From: REDI01 sp964586865
GTDB taxonomy: Bacteria > Myxococcota_A > UBA796 > GCA-2862545
Direction: 5' to 3'
Assembly (NCBI GenBank): GCA_964586865.1
Contig: CAZPJM010000202.1
Span: 1-9,076 of the forward strand
Length of the DNA stretch: 9,076 nucleotides
Below, in pieces: positions 1 to 8,605 of the stretch (the first letter of the stretch is position 1; each line of letters opens with the position of its first letter). Under the pieces are notes generated by a model. It saw only the letters and a program-made list of their open reading frames with translations, was not told the DNA's origin and did not search any database. The position numbers and the translations under genes are program-made.

Positions 1-3000
1 AGCTGGCTCGCGACGTGGGCGGTGACGGCCCTTTCGGTCTGGGCGTCCTCGTCGACCGGCCACACGGGGTCGAGGTGGCCGGGCTCGAGCCCGAGGGCCA
101 CGACCTGGTCGAGGTCCTGCGGCACCCACCGCGCGGAGCCGGCCTGACGCGCGCCGATGGTCAGGCCCTTGATGCGGCCGAATTCGGCCAGGTTGGTCTG
201 CTCCGGGTTGAACTGGTTGGGGATCCCAACGCGCAGCCCTTCCCAGACCGGCGCCTGCCCCTCGATGGGCACGAGCACGTCCTGGTCGCGCACCACGTAC
301 ATCCACTTCGCCCACGGCCAGGCGGCGGGGTCCATGCGGGCGAGGTCCTTCAGCCGCTCCTCAGCCTCGAGGCGCAGGCGGGCGGACTCGGCGGGATCGG
401 GCGTACGCTCGGCCTTGCGGAAGCGCGCGTTGACCGACCGGAGCAGGCGCGCGGCGTCGCCGGCGACCTTCTTGCGGGCCTCCTCCTCGCGCCGGGCCTT
501 CACGGCGGCCAGCCGCTCGGCGGTCTTGCCCGGGTCGCGGCTGATGAGGAGCAGGATGTCCTCGGGGCCCATCTCCATCTGGGCGCCGGGGTTGTTCGTG
601 TCCCGCTTCTGCGACCGCAGCAGCTCGGTCATCCACCCGAGCTTGCCCTGGATGAGGTTGAACCGGAGCCCGTCCTGGGAGCGCCGCGCGAAGTAGTAGT
701 TGATCTCGATGGCGCCGAGCGTGTTGCCCTGACGCACGCCGCGGCCGTTGCGCTGCTGGAGCGTCGCCGGCTCCCACGGCAGGTCGAGGTGATGGATGGC
801 GCAGGTACGCGTCTGCAGGTCGATGCCCTCGTAGGCGATCGCATTGGCGATCACGACGTCGTACTTCGGCGCGATGCCGTCCTCGGGGCTGCCGTTGAAG
901 GCCTTGGCGATGCGCTGGCGATCGGCGGCGGCCTTGGCGGTCGTCGCGTTGAGCACGGCGATGCGCTCCTTCGGGATGCCGGACTCGACGAGGACCTGGC
1001 GGGCCCACTGGTGCACGGCGACGTTGTCCACGAACACGATGTGGCCGCAGGTCCGGTTGGCGGCGACCCGCTCGGCCATGGCGTCGAGCTTGGGGCTGTG
1101 GGCGTCGACCTGGAGTGCGGTCTTCCACCGGTAGCCCTCGTCGAGCGACGGGTGGATGGCGACCAGCGCCATGCGGGCGAGCAGGCCCAGGATCTGCGCC
1201 TTGTCCGACGGCCGGGTGGACTCCAGCGCGTCCTCGATGGCCTTCACGTACCGCTCGTACTTGTCGTCCTGGTCGGCGTTCATGTCGACCTCGACGACGT
1301 TGACCGTCGGCTCGGGGAGCTTGAGCCCGACGTCCTCGGCGGTCTTGAACTCGCCGTAGCGGAAGATGACCTCGCGCAGCTCGTGCAGGTTCTGGAAGCC
1401 CGTGACCGCGCTCCGCTCGACCACCTCCATCTTCGTGTCGACGACGGGCTTGAGCTCGATGCGCAGGTAGCGGTCGATGAACTGCTCGGGGTCGCGGATC
1501 CCCATGCGCGACCAGGCCTCGTGGTCGATGAACTGGATGAGGTTGTAGAACTCGAGCGGACTGTTCTTCGCCGGCGTGGCCGACAGGAGGACGACGCCCG
1601 AGCCGCCGGTGTGCCGACGGATCGCGGCGGTGCGGAAGTCGAGCTGCCAGGCGCGCTTGGAGCCGGTGCCGGCGTTGCCCATGAACCGCGGCACGCCGCC
1701 CTCGCGGGCCTCGGGCAGGTACAGGTTCTTGAAGTTCTGGGCCTCGTCGACGATCAGCAGGTCCACGCCGATGTCGTCCCAGGCGATGCCGGGGTCGTAG
1801 TCCCACGACTCCGGCAGCTCCATCATCTCGGCGACCCAGGCGGCCACGCCTTCCTTGAGGATGGCCTCCTGCCGCTCGGTGAGCTTCTTGCTGTTCGCGG
1901 CGTTGCGCTGGCGCAGCTTGACCTCGCGCTGGATGGCCTCGGTCTTCTCGGCGTAGGCGCGCACCGCGGCCTCGTTCATCCGGGTCCGGGCGAGTGCCGT
2001 GTAGGCGAGTAGGACCACGTCGAACTCGCCAGCCTGGAAGCGCGTCCACTTGCGGGCGCGATCCTGGGGCGTGTCGGTGGTGCTCGTGACGAGCCCCTTG
2101 CGCTTGCCGCGGGTCATCACCTTGCGCTTGGAGCCGATCACGGCGACCCGGTAGTCTGGAAGGACACGGCGGATGTCGGCCTCCCACTTCCACACGATGG
2201 AGTTGGGCACGAGGATGACGGGCCGACGGCACCAGCCCTCCTGCCGGGCCCGCGCCAGCGTGGCGATGCCGGTGTAGGTCTTGCCGACGCCCACGTCGAA
2301 GGCGAGCAAACCGCCACGGTTGGCGAGCAGCCGACGGGCACCGGCGACTTGGTGCGGGTGCAGCCGGATCCCGTCCTTCACCCAGCGGGCGATGGCCAGC
2401 GGCTCCGACGGGTAGGTCGGCGCGACATAGCCCTTGAACTGTCGGTTGTAGGCCTCCTCGACCCGGGCGCGGCGCTCGTCGTCCGAGCCCACCCAGGCGC
2501 GGAAGCTGGCGTCCCAGGTCTTCGCCTTGGCCATCCGGATCTCATCGAGGTTCTCGTGGCGACGCTTCTTCGGGCGGAACACCGTCTTGTCGTGGTTGAT
2601 CCACCCGATGCACCAGCGCGCCTCGGGAGCGAGCTCGTAGGCCTTGCCGATGTCCGCGTAGTCGATGCCCTGGACCTGCACGAGGCCACGCTCGCGCACG
2701 AGCTCGACCGCGCCGTAGCGCCCGTTCAGCGTCTCGGAGAGCCAGTCCTGGACAAGGTCGAGAGGGATCCAGCCCTGCCGCGCGGACACGCCCTCGATGT
2801 CGTCGAACACGGCGGGCTGGATGACCTCGAGGAGCTTGCGGGCCTGGGCCGCGGCGACGCCGTCACCCTTCCGGCCGCGCTCCAGCGCCCGGTCGACCCG
2901 GGGCCACAGATGGCCGGACAGGTAGTCGTCCATGGGCAGGACGTGGTCGCCGTCGACCGCCCAGCCGCCGTCGACCAGGGCCTCGATGACCGCGTCGGTG

Positions 3001-4700
3001 GTGCGGAGCGCACCGCCCTGCTTGCGGTGGAAGGCCAGCAGCTCGCCGGCGGTGAGCACCCGGGAGGTGCGGTAGAGCATCTCCGCCTGGGCCACGACGT
3101 CGTCCGGACGGCCACGGTAGCGGGGCTGCCAGGTGGGCTTCGTCCGCAGGCCAGCGATCAGGCGCCCGGTCTTCTCGAAGGCCGACAGGAACCGCTCGGC
3201 CCCGGTGACGCCCTTCTTGACCAGGGCGCGGAGCTTACGGCTCGACCACGGGTTGCCGTGGGTCGCCTGCCACGCCGTCAGCGCCTCGTGGAGCTCGTGC
3301 CACAGGTACTCGGGCTCGCGGGACTCCTCGGCGGCGAGCGCGGCCAGGTAGGTGTCGACGCGCAGGCCGAGGGCGACGGCGGTCGCGATCTCGGGCGGGA
3401 GGCCGTCGGTCGTGGCGTCCACCGAGCGGGCGACGCCGGTCTGCTTGGTCGGCTTCGCGGCGGGCGCGTCGAAGCGGACCACGCACTGTCCGCACACCTT
3501 GCGCTCGACCAGATCGGGCAGCCGGGTGAACTCGCCGACGACCTGGTAGCCCCAGCGCGGCCTCTTGGTCTGGTCGTCGTCGCCGCCGTCCTTGCCGACC
3601 TCACGGCCGAGGATGTGTGCCGGAAACTGCTCGAAGTAGCCGCCGTCGAGGATGAAGCGGTCGCTGGCGTCGACCTCGGCGAGCTCGCCGCCGCGCGACC
3701 GCAAGAACAGCAGGTCGGTGACGAGCTGGGCGCCGGGGAACAGGCCCGACGGCAGGCGGTAGGCGGCCGAGAGGTGGTGCCGCTTGAGCACCTTGTCGCG
3801 CAGGGCGACGTTGCGGGCACCGCCCCCGGTGAGGAAGCCGCCGGGGATGAGGAACACGCCGAGGCCGTTCGGGGCGAGAAGGTCGAGGCCGCGTCGCAGG
3901 AAGTAGGCGTAGGCCTGCTTCTCTCGGTAGTCGCGGATGGGGTCTTCAGTAATCGACGCTCCACGCTGGCCGTAGGGCGGGTTCGCGACGACGAGCTGGA
4001 TGCGGCCGGCGTACTCGTCGCCGTGCTCGCGGACCCACCGCTCGAACGGGCCGTTGTAGACGGCGAGGTCGGGCCGGATGGCCTGGAGCATGCGGGCAGA
4101 CAGCTCGGACCACTCGACGACGAGCCAGCGCAGGGCGTCGAAGTCGGAGCCGGAGAGCGAGCGCACGAAGCGACCGATGCCGGCGGAGGGCTCCAGGGTG
4201 AGCACCGTGCCGTCGGGGCCGGCCAGGTCGGGGAGCAGCGGTCGGAGGACGCGGGCCACCTCGTCGGTGACCTTGGACGGCGTGTAGTACTCGTGGATGA
4301 GCCCCCGGGCCTCGGGCGCGGGGAAGCCGGCGGGGAACTGGTCACGGACCTTGTCGATGGAGAGGCCGCCCCAGCCCGAGTAGCCGGCGAGGACGCGGCG
4401 GTCGTCGGCGGTGAGCTGGTCTGGCGGCATGCTCGCGGCGACCCGCATCGCGGCGAGGTTGGCGGCGGTGCGCTTGGCCGGCGTCCACAGCTCGGGCGGG
4501 GCGTCGGTGAGCGGGACGCGGCGCTTGTCGGCCCCGGAATGGGTCCGTCGCGCGCGGAGCTCGCGCTCCAGCACGCCGACGAGGGTGCGGCGGTGCCGGG
4601 ACAGGAAGCCGTCGAGGTAGGCGGGCGAGATGCCCGGCGGCAGGTTGCCCCGCACGGCGACGGCGATGCGGTCCAGGAGCTGGTCGGGAGTGGCGTTCAC
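1..4700 (-). CDS. Giant N6-adenine DNA methyltransferase / SF2 helicase fusion (DarB-like), C-terminus beyond window
   Basis: One minus-strand frame stays open from 4700 to the left edge (1566 codons, no stop). Residues 107-113 read YSGWGGL, soon followed by an EYYTP element, as in mobile-element methyltransferase-helicases. The methylase has SAM motif I LEPSAGIGRF (169-178) and catalytic motif IV NPPY (240-243). About 500 residues of unassigned sequence follow. The helicase has Walker A DVGVGKT (802-808), DEAQ (985-988), SATP (1040-1043) and motif VI QQRNGRGVRQGN (1315-1326), so both ATPase lobes are present. A charged, probably coiled-coil stretch lies near 1385-1455. The GTG at 4700 is preferred because GAGGA sits 5 nt upstream; ATG at 4718 would add six residues but has no visible ribosome site. 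By family, it is a plasmid, phage or integrative-element protein, proposed to modify DNA against restriction (P1 DarB type). The exact role here is inference. It could instead be a defence or type IIG-like enzyme, though no nuclease domain is visible in the window. Confidence 0.88.
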   Translation of the reverse strand, partial: MNATPDQLLDRIAVAVRGNLPPGISPAYLDGFLSRHRRTLVGVLERELRARRTHSGADKRRVPLTDAPPELWTPAKRTAANLAAMRVAASMPPDQLTADDRRVLAGYSGWGGLSIDKVRDQFPAGFPAPEARGLIHEYYTPSKVTDEVARVLRPLLPDLAGPDGTVLTLEPSAGIGRFVRSLSGSDFDALRWLVVEWSELSARMLQAIRPDLAVYNGPFERWVREHGDEYAGRIQLVVANPPYGQRGASITEDPIRDYREKQAYAYFLRRGLDLLAPNGLGVFLIPGGFLTGGGARNVALRDKVLKRHHLSAAYRLPSGLFPGAQLVTDLLFLRSRGGELAEVDASDRFILDGGYFEQFPAHILGREVGKDGGDDDQTKRPRWGYQVVGEFTRLPDLVERKVCGQCVVRFDAPAAKPTKQTGVARSVDATTDGLPPEIATAVALGLRVDTYLAALAAEESREPEYLWHELHEALTAWQATHGNPWSSRKLRALVKKGVTGAERFLSAFEKTGRLIAGLRTKPTWQPRYRGRPDDVVAQAEMLYRTSRVLTAGELLAFHRKQGGALRTTDAVIEALVDGGWAVDGDHVLPMDDYLSGHLWPRVDRALERGRKGDGVAAAQARKLLEVIQPAVFDDIEGVSARQGWIPLDLVQDWLSETLNGRYGAVELVRERGLVQVQGIDYADIGKAYELAPEARWCIGWINHDKTVFRPKKRRHENLDEIRMAKAKTWDASFRAWVGSDDERRARVEEAYNRQFKGYVAPTYPSEPLAIARWVKDGIRLHPHQVAGARRLLANRGGLLAFDVGVGKTYTGIATLARARQEGWCRRPVILVPNSIVWKWEADIRRVLPDYRVAVIGSKRKVMTRGKRKGLVTSTTDTPQDRARKWTRFQAGEFDVVLLAYTALARTRMNEAAVRAYAEKTEAIQREVKLRQRNAANSKKLTERQEAILKEGVAAWVAEMMELPESWDYDPGIAWDDIGVDLLIVDEAQNFKNLYLPEAREGGVPRFMGNAGTGSKRAWQLDFRTAAIRRHTGGSGVVLLSATPAKNSPLEFYNLIQFIDHEAWSRMGIRDPEQFIDRYLRIELKPVVDTKMEVVERSAVTGFQNLHELREVIFRYGEFKTAEDVGLKLPEPTVNVVEVDMNADQDDKYERYVKAIEDALESTRPSDKAQILGLLARMALVAIHPSLDEGYRWKTALQVDAHSPKLDAMAERVAANRTCGHIVFVDNVAVHQWARQVLVESGIPKERIAVLNATTAKAAADRQRIAKAFNGSPEDGIAPKYDVVIANAIAYEGIDLQTRTCAIHHLDLPWEPATLQQRNGRGVRQGNTLGAIEINYYFARRSQDGLRFNLIQGKLGWMTELLRSQKRDTNNPGAQMEMGPEDILLLISRDPGKTAERLAAVKARREEEARKKVAGDAARLLRSVNARFRKAERTPDPAESARLRLEAEERLKDLARMDPAAWPWAKWMYVVRDQDVLVPIEGQAPVWEGLRVGIPNQFNPEQTNLAEFGRIKGLTIGARQAGSARWVPQDLDQVVALGLEPGHLDPVWPVDEDAQTERAVTAHVASQ

Positions 4701-4719
4701 GGAGGTCCTCGGGACCATC

Positions 4720-4737
4720 GTGATCGCCTGGGATCAC
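4720..4737. repeat. 18-bp perfect inverted repeat before the methyltransferase-helicase start
   Basis: GTGATC and GATCAC are exact 6-bp inverted arms around a 6-nt spacer (gcctgg). The repeat ends 2 nt from the alternative ATG and 20 nt from the preferred GTG of the methyltransferase-helicase gene. It also contains two GATC sites. Position and symmetry suit a dimeric repressor operator or a self-methylation site, but no regulator is identified. A 6-bp arm pair can occur by chance. Confidence 0.4.
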
Positions 4738-4764
4738 CGGGGCCAGCGGAATCGTCTCCCCGTT

Positions 4765-4788
4765 GCTTCCCCATCATTGGGCGGAAGC
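4765..4788 (-). terminator. Hairpin just after the arsH stop, no T-tract
   Basis: GCTTCC (4765-4770) and GGAAGC (4783-4788) form a 6-bp stem, extended by an inner CC/GG pair across a one-base bulge, with a 7-nt loop. It begins 2 nt beyond the arsH stop codon. No run of T follows on the minus strand, so it is not a convincing intrinsic terminator. It may be a 3' stabilising or pausing structure, and read-through into the downstream methyltransferase-helicase gene is possible. Confidence 0.3.
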
Positions 4789-4789
4789 C

Positions 4790-5512
4790 TCACAGCCCCT
4801 TGCCGCCAATCCGGTCCTGGGGGCGTTCCTCGTTCGCCGGCCGTCGGGCGTCGGCCTCGCGTCGCTCGCTGTAGCGGTCGACGAGGAAGTCTCGGATGTC
4901 CCGCGTCAGCAGCGTGAACTTGTAGAGTTCCTCCATCACGTCGACTACCCGGTCCCGGTAGGGGGAGTCCTTCATGCGGCCGTCGTCGTGAAACTCGTTG
5001 TAGGCCTTGGCGACGCTGGACTGGTTGGGGATCGTAATCATCCGCATCCATCGACCCAGCACGCGCAGCGTGTTCACCACGTTGAACGATTGGCTGCCGC
5101 CGTTGACCTGCATGACGGCCAGGGTGCGGCCTTGCGTCGGCCGCATCGCCCCCAAGGACAGCGGGATCCAGTCGATCTGGTTCTTGAACACACCGGTGAT
5201 CGTGCCGTGCATCTCCGGGCATGACCACACCTGGGCCTCGGACCACAGCGACAGCTCGCGGAGACAGGTGACCTCGGGGTGGTCGTCGAGGCCCGGTGCC
5301 TTGACCGGAAGGGCCCGCGGGTGGAACCACCGCACCTCGCAGCCGAGTTCCTCGAGGATGCGGGCCGCCTCCTCGGCGAGCAGGCGGGAGTAGGAGCGCT
5401 TCCGCAGGCTGCCGTACAGCATCAGCACCCGAGGGGGATGCGTGCTGCGCGGGAGATCCGGGAATGCGGGAGCTGCGAGAGGCGGCGGCGCGCCGTCGTG
5501 CCAGTCGGCCAT
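4790..5512 (-). CDS. arsH: ArsH, NADPH-dependent FMN reductase of arsenic resistance
   Basis: This 240-residue protein is a cytoplasmic flavodoxin-fold FMN reductase. ArsH enzymes use NADPH to oxidise trivalent organoarsenicals (for example methylarsenite) to less toxic pentavalent forms. The FMN-phosphate loop GSLRKRSYSRLLAEE follows a hydrophobic strand (VLMLY) at about residues 28-48. The ArsH-specific block PEMHGTITGVFKNQIDWIPL lies in the middle, followed by QVNGGSQSFNVVNTLR. Length and N-terminal extension match the family. The ATG at 5512 is chosen because GGAG lies 9 nt upstream; an in-frame upstream extension to 5653 would lie inside the preceding gene. It starts one base after that gene's stop, so it is translationally coupled as the last gene of the operon. 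A hairpin follows its stop. The family call is near certain; organoarsenical activity is inferred from the family. Confidence 0.94.
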   Translation of the reverse strand: MADWHDGAPPPLAAPAFPDLPRSTHPPRVLMLYGSLRKRSYSRLLAEEAARILEELGCEVRWFHPRALPVKAPGLDDHPEVTCLRELSLWSEAQVWSCPEMHGTITGVFKNQIDWIPLSLGAMRPTQGRTLAVMQVNGGSQSFNVVNTLRVLGRWMRMITIPNQSSVAKAYNEFHDDGRMKDSPYRDRVVDVMEELYKFTLLTRDIRDFLVDRYSERREADARRPANEERPQDRIGGKGL

Positions 5513-5513
5513 G

Positions 5514-6266
5514 TCAGGGCGCTCCGGTCGGCAGATGAAGCGTGGCACCTCCCCCGAGGCGCACAGAGACGAGATGCCCGGCCACGTTCGCTGGAGGCGC
5601 GACAACGTGGAGGTGGCCGTCCAGCGACGGCGGTACGTACTCGCCACGGGCACCCGGTGCCCACAGGCCGACGATCACCACGTCGACGTCCTGTTCGCTG
5701 CCCTGCTTGCCGGACGGCTGACCGACGATGCTCCACGTGAGCTCTTCGGCCCGGCCCCGGACGATGAACGGAACGGCATCGGCCTGGGCACACGGGGTTC
5801 CCACCCGCTGGGAGGCGACCTCGGCGAGGACGGAGGTCGCATCCGTGGCGTCGATGGGTCGGCCCTCATCCCAGGCCTCGGGGGTCGCCACCGCGAGCAG
5901 CGAGCCGCCCTGGTCCTGGGGATCGTGCTGGACGTCGACGCCGTCCGCAGCTGGTGCGACCACCCAGAGCTTGCCGTCCACCGCCGTAATCTCGGCGGCC
6001 TTGCCCGCTGTTGCACCCAGCGCGATGGTCGTCCCGGACCAGTCCAGGTCCGCCAGCGCCACCGTCTGGGACAGGTCCCCCTCTCGAAAGCGCTGCATGG
6101 AGCCGAACACCTGCACGCTCGGGCAGGAGGGCTGCTGGGCGAGGGGTGCCGCGGCGGTCGCAGGGGCCGGGGGCGTTGGCGTTGGGGTCGGCGGATCGTC
6201 CGGGGTGCTCTTACCGCATCCCCCGGCCAGGGTGAGCGTGAGAGCAAGGCGGTAGACGGTTCGCAT
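5514..6266 (-). CDS. Putative lipoprotein with an acetolactate-decarboxylase-like metal-binding domain
   Basis: The 250-residue product starts with a short signal (R2, R6, hydrophobic LALTLTLA) ending in AGGC, which suggests a lipidated Cys17, although the -3 residue is Ala rather than Leu. A Pro/Thr/Ala-rich linker (21-47) then leads to the folded domain. Residues 51-110 resemble the start of alpha-acetolactate decarboxylase, with AAEITAVDGKLWV aligning to its DGEM...LDG element (Glu92). H218-X-H220 and H231, spaced exactly as the three zinc ligands of that enzyme, lie near the C-terminus after VGLWAPGARGEY. The Arg of the family's RTVPRQ segment appears replaced (TWSIVGQ, 177-183), and the chain ends soon after the metal site. 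I infer a periplasmic or surface metal-binding protein, possibly not a decarboxylase. The ATG overlaps the previous stop by one base (TGATG), with a GAGGGG ribosome site. No such operon member is known to me. Confidence 0.72.
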   Translation of the reverse strand: MRTVYRLALTLTLAGGCGKSTPDDPPTPTPTPPAPATAAAPLAQQPSCPSVQVFGSMQRFREGDLSQTVALADLDWSGTTIALGATAGKAAEITAVDGKLWVVAPAADGVDVQHDPQDQGGSLLAVATPEAWDEGRPIDATDATSVLAEVASQRVGTPCAQADAVPFIVRGRAEELTWSIVGQPSGKQGSEQDVDVVIVGLWAPGARGEYVPPSLDGHLHVVAPPANVAGHLVSVRLGGGATLHLPTGAP

Positions 6267-7132
6267 CACGCCCCCTCGCCGACGAGGAACCACGGCTCCT
6301 TGTCCTCGGGCATCTCGGCGTACTCGGAGTCGGAGAGCCGCGCGTAGACCTCGACGAGGTTGCCGCCGGGGTCCTTCAGCCACAGCTCGTGCAGCGGTGT
6401 GCCCCGCCAGGTGGTCCGGGCAGGCTTGTGCACGGTCCATCCCGCGGCGACGGCGCGGTGGTGTGCGTCGATGACCGCTTCCCGGTCCGGGAGCTCGACA
6501 CCCAGGTGGTACAGCGTGTCCTGGTGCAGCTCCTTGCCGTCGTCCACCAGGATCACGAAGTTCGTCCGCAGCGCCTCGCTCACGAAGGTGACGTACCGGT
6601 GCGTCCACTCCTTGGGCTCGACGCCGAGCAGCCAGACGTAGAAGCGGGCGGCTGCAGCGATGTCGGGCACGCGGATGCTGGCGTGGAACTCGTTCGGAGC
6701 CAATGGTTCGGGCGCGTCGCGCACGGCCGCGAGGACTTCGAGGCGCTGGGCGATGGCGTCGCGCGCGACGCGGAAGTGGTGCAGGCGCTCCTCGTCGTTG
6801 AGGTCCTCGCGCTTTCGGTCCGGGTCGGGCATGGCCCAGCTCATCCGGCGGGCGTCGCCGAGGAACACCGGGCAGGACTCCTCCGCGCACAGGGTGATCA
6901 CCAGGTCGACCGAGGCGGGGTCGATGGTGTCGACGTGCTTGCTGGTGTGGCTCGACGCGTCGATGCCGACCTCGGCCAGGGCGCGCACGGCGTAGGGGTT
7001 CACCCGCGACGGCTCGCTGCCGGCGGACTGGACGCGCACGGCGTCACCGAAGCGCCTGCGGGCCAGGCCCTCGGCCATCTGGCTGCGGGCGGAGTTGGCA
7101 ACGCACAGGAACAGGATGCTGTCGAACTGCAT
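6266..7132 (-). CDS. arsC: ArsC-VOC fusion: LMW-phosphatase-type arsenate reductase with ArsI/CadI-like C-terminal domain
   Basis: This is a 288-residue two-domain cytoplasmic protein. Residues 1-135 are a low-molecular-weight-phosphatase-type arsenate reductase: CX5R P-loop C10-VANSA-R16-S, redox pair C82 and C87 in LCAEESCPVF, and general acid D103 in MPDP. It reduces arsenate to arsenite through a cysteine relay, with thioredoxin or a low-molecular-weight thiol as reductant. After a short linker, residues 147-265 form a VOC (glyoxalase/bleomycin) fold, with likely metal ligands H150 (FHASIRV), H209 (YHLGVEL) and E261 (LVEVY). ArsI C-As lyases carry a vicinal Cys pair in this domain; the equivalent region reads TTWRGTPLHELW and has no Cys. 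So lyase activity is unproven, and it may be a CadI-like metal binder. The ATG at 7132 has GAGG 6 nt upstream, overlapping the acr3 stop. The stop overlaps the next start by one base. Fusion of these two arsenic-linked domains is uncommon. Confidence 0.9.
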   Translation of the reverse strand: MQFDSILFLCVANSARSQMAEGLARRRFGDAVRVQSAGSEPSRVNPYAVRALAEVGIDASSHTSKHVDTIDPASVDLVITLCAEESCPVFLGDARRMSWAMPDPDRKREDLNDEERLHHFRVARDAIAQRLEVLAAVRDAPEPLAPNEFHASIRVPDIAAAARFYVWLLGVEPKEWTHRYVTFVSEALRTNFVILVDDGKELHQDTLYHLGVELPDREAVIDAHHRAVAAGWTVHKPARTTWRGTPLHELWLKDPGGNLVEVYARLSDSEYAEMPEDKEPWFLVGEGA

Positions 7133-7140
7133 GGGGGACC

Positions 7141-8188
<1,048 letters not shown>

Positions 8189-8196
<8 letters not shown>

Positions 8197-8605
8197 CGAG
8201 GGACTCCAAGGCGACGAGCTCCCCGACCACCTCGGCGGCGATGCCGAGGGTGCCGGAGACCGTGCCGTACTTGCGGATGTTCTTGTGGAGCAGCTCCACG
8301 CGACGCTCGGGCTCGTCGGTGACGAGTTCGAGCCGGTAGGAGAAGCGGGTGAACCGGGGTGGGCTGTCCTGCCGCTCGGCGACGACATGGACGCGAGCTC
8401 CGTCGTACCGGAACGGCAGCATCCCGCTGAACCGCTCGACGTTCTTGAGCAGGCACGCGGCCAGCGCGCCGCAGAGCAGCTCCGCCGGACCCGGGTGGAC
8501 CAGGTTGCGGTCGGCGGCCGCATCCACGCGCAGCTCGCGTCCGAACAGGTCGAGCGTGGCGCGTCCCCCGGGCTGGCTGGTGCCGATGACTTCGTAGCGA
8601 CTCAC
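8189..8605 (-). CDS. OsmC-like protein with a single redox cysteine
   Basis: This 138-residue protein belongs to the OsmC/Ohr superfamily, whose members reduce organic hydroperoxides using two cysteines. The family core is present: HPGPAELLCGALAACLLKNVERF (37-59) on the central helix, with C45 and the peroxidatic-position C51. The second conserved Cys, normally in a CPVS motif of the last third, is replaced by Gly in KYGTVSGTL (112-120). It therefore cannot run the normal C-C disulfide cycle and may use an external thiol or act as a binding protein. The start is GTG at 8605, overlapping the arsR stop by 4 nt (GTGA), with a GGGGGAG ribosome site close upstream. The end overlaps acr3 by 8 nt. 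Its presence in the operon suggests handling of arsenic-induced oxidative stress or thiol-bound arsenic; this is inference. Confidence 0.85.

Noticed and set aside
361..2232. Minus-strand frame of 623 codons within the helicase region.
   Set aside because: It is Arg/Pro/His-rich out-of-frame reading of the same strand; the true frame carries Walker A, DEAQ, SATP and motif VI.
3278..4345. Minus-strand frame of 355 codons, Ser/Pro/Arg-rich.
   Set aside because: Out-of-frame shadow of the methylase domain; the true frame carries LEPSAGIGRF and NPPY.
2349..4874. Very long open frame on the plus strand (841 codons) opposite the methylase half, and a similar one at 15-2012 opposite the helicase half.
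   Set aside because: Their translations are low-complexity, Val/Gly/Leu/Arg-rich and show no domain. The minus-strand frame in the same DNA shows ordered methylase and helicase motifs. High GC content creates such antisense frames.
5513..5653. N-terminal extension of ArsH to an ATG at 5653.
   Set aside because: The extra residues would lie inside the preceding ALDC-like gene and do not resemble ArsH; the ATG at 5512 has a ribosome site.
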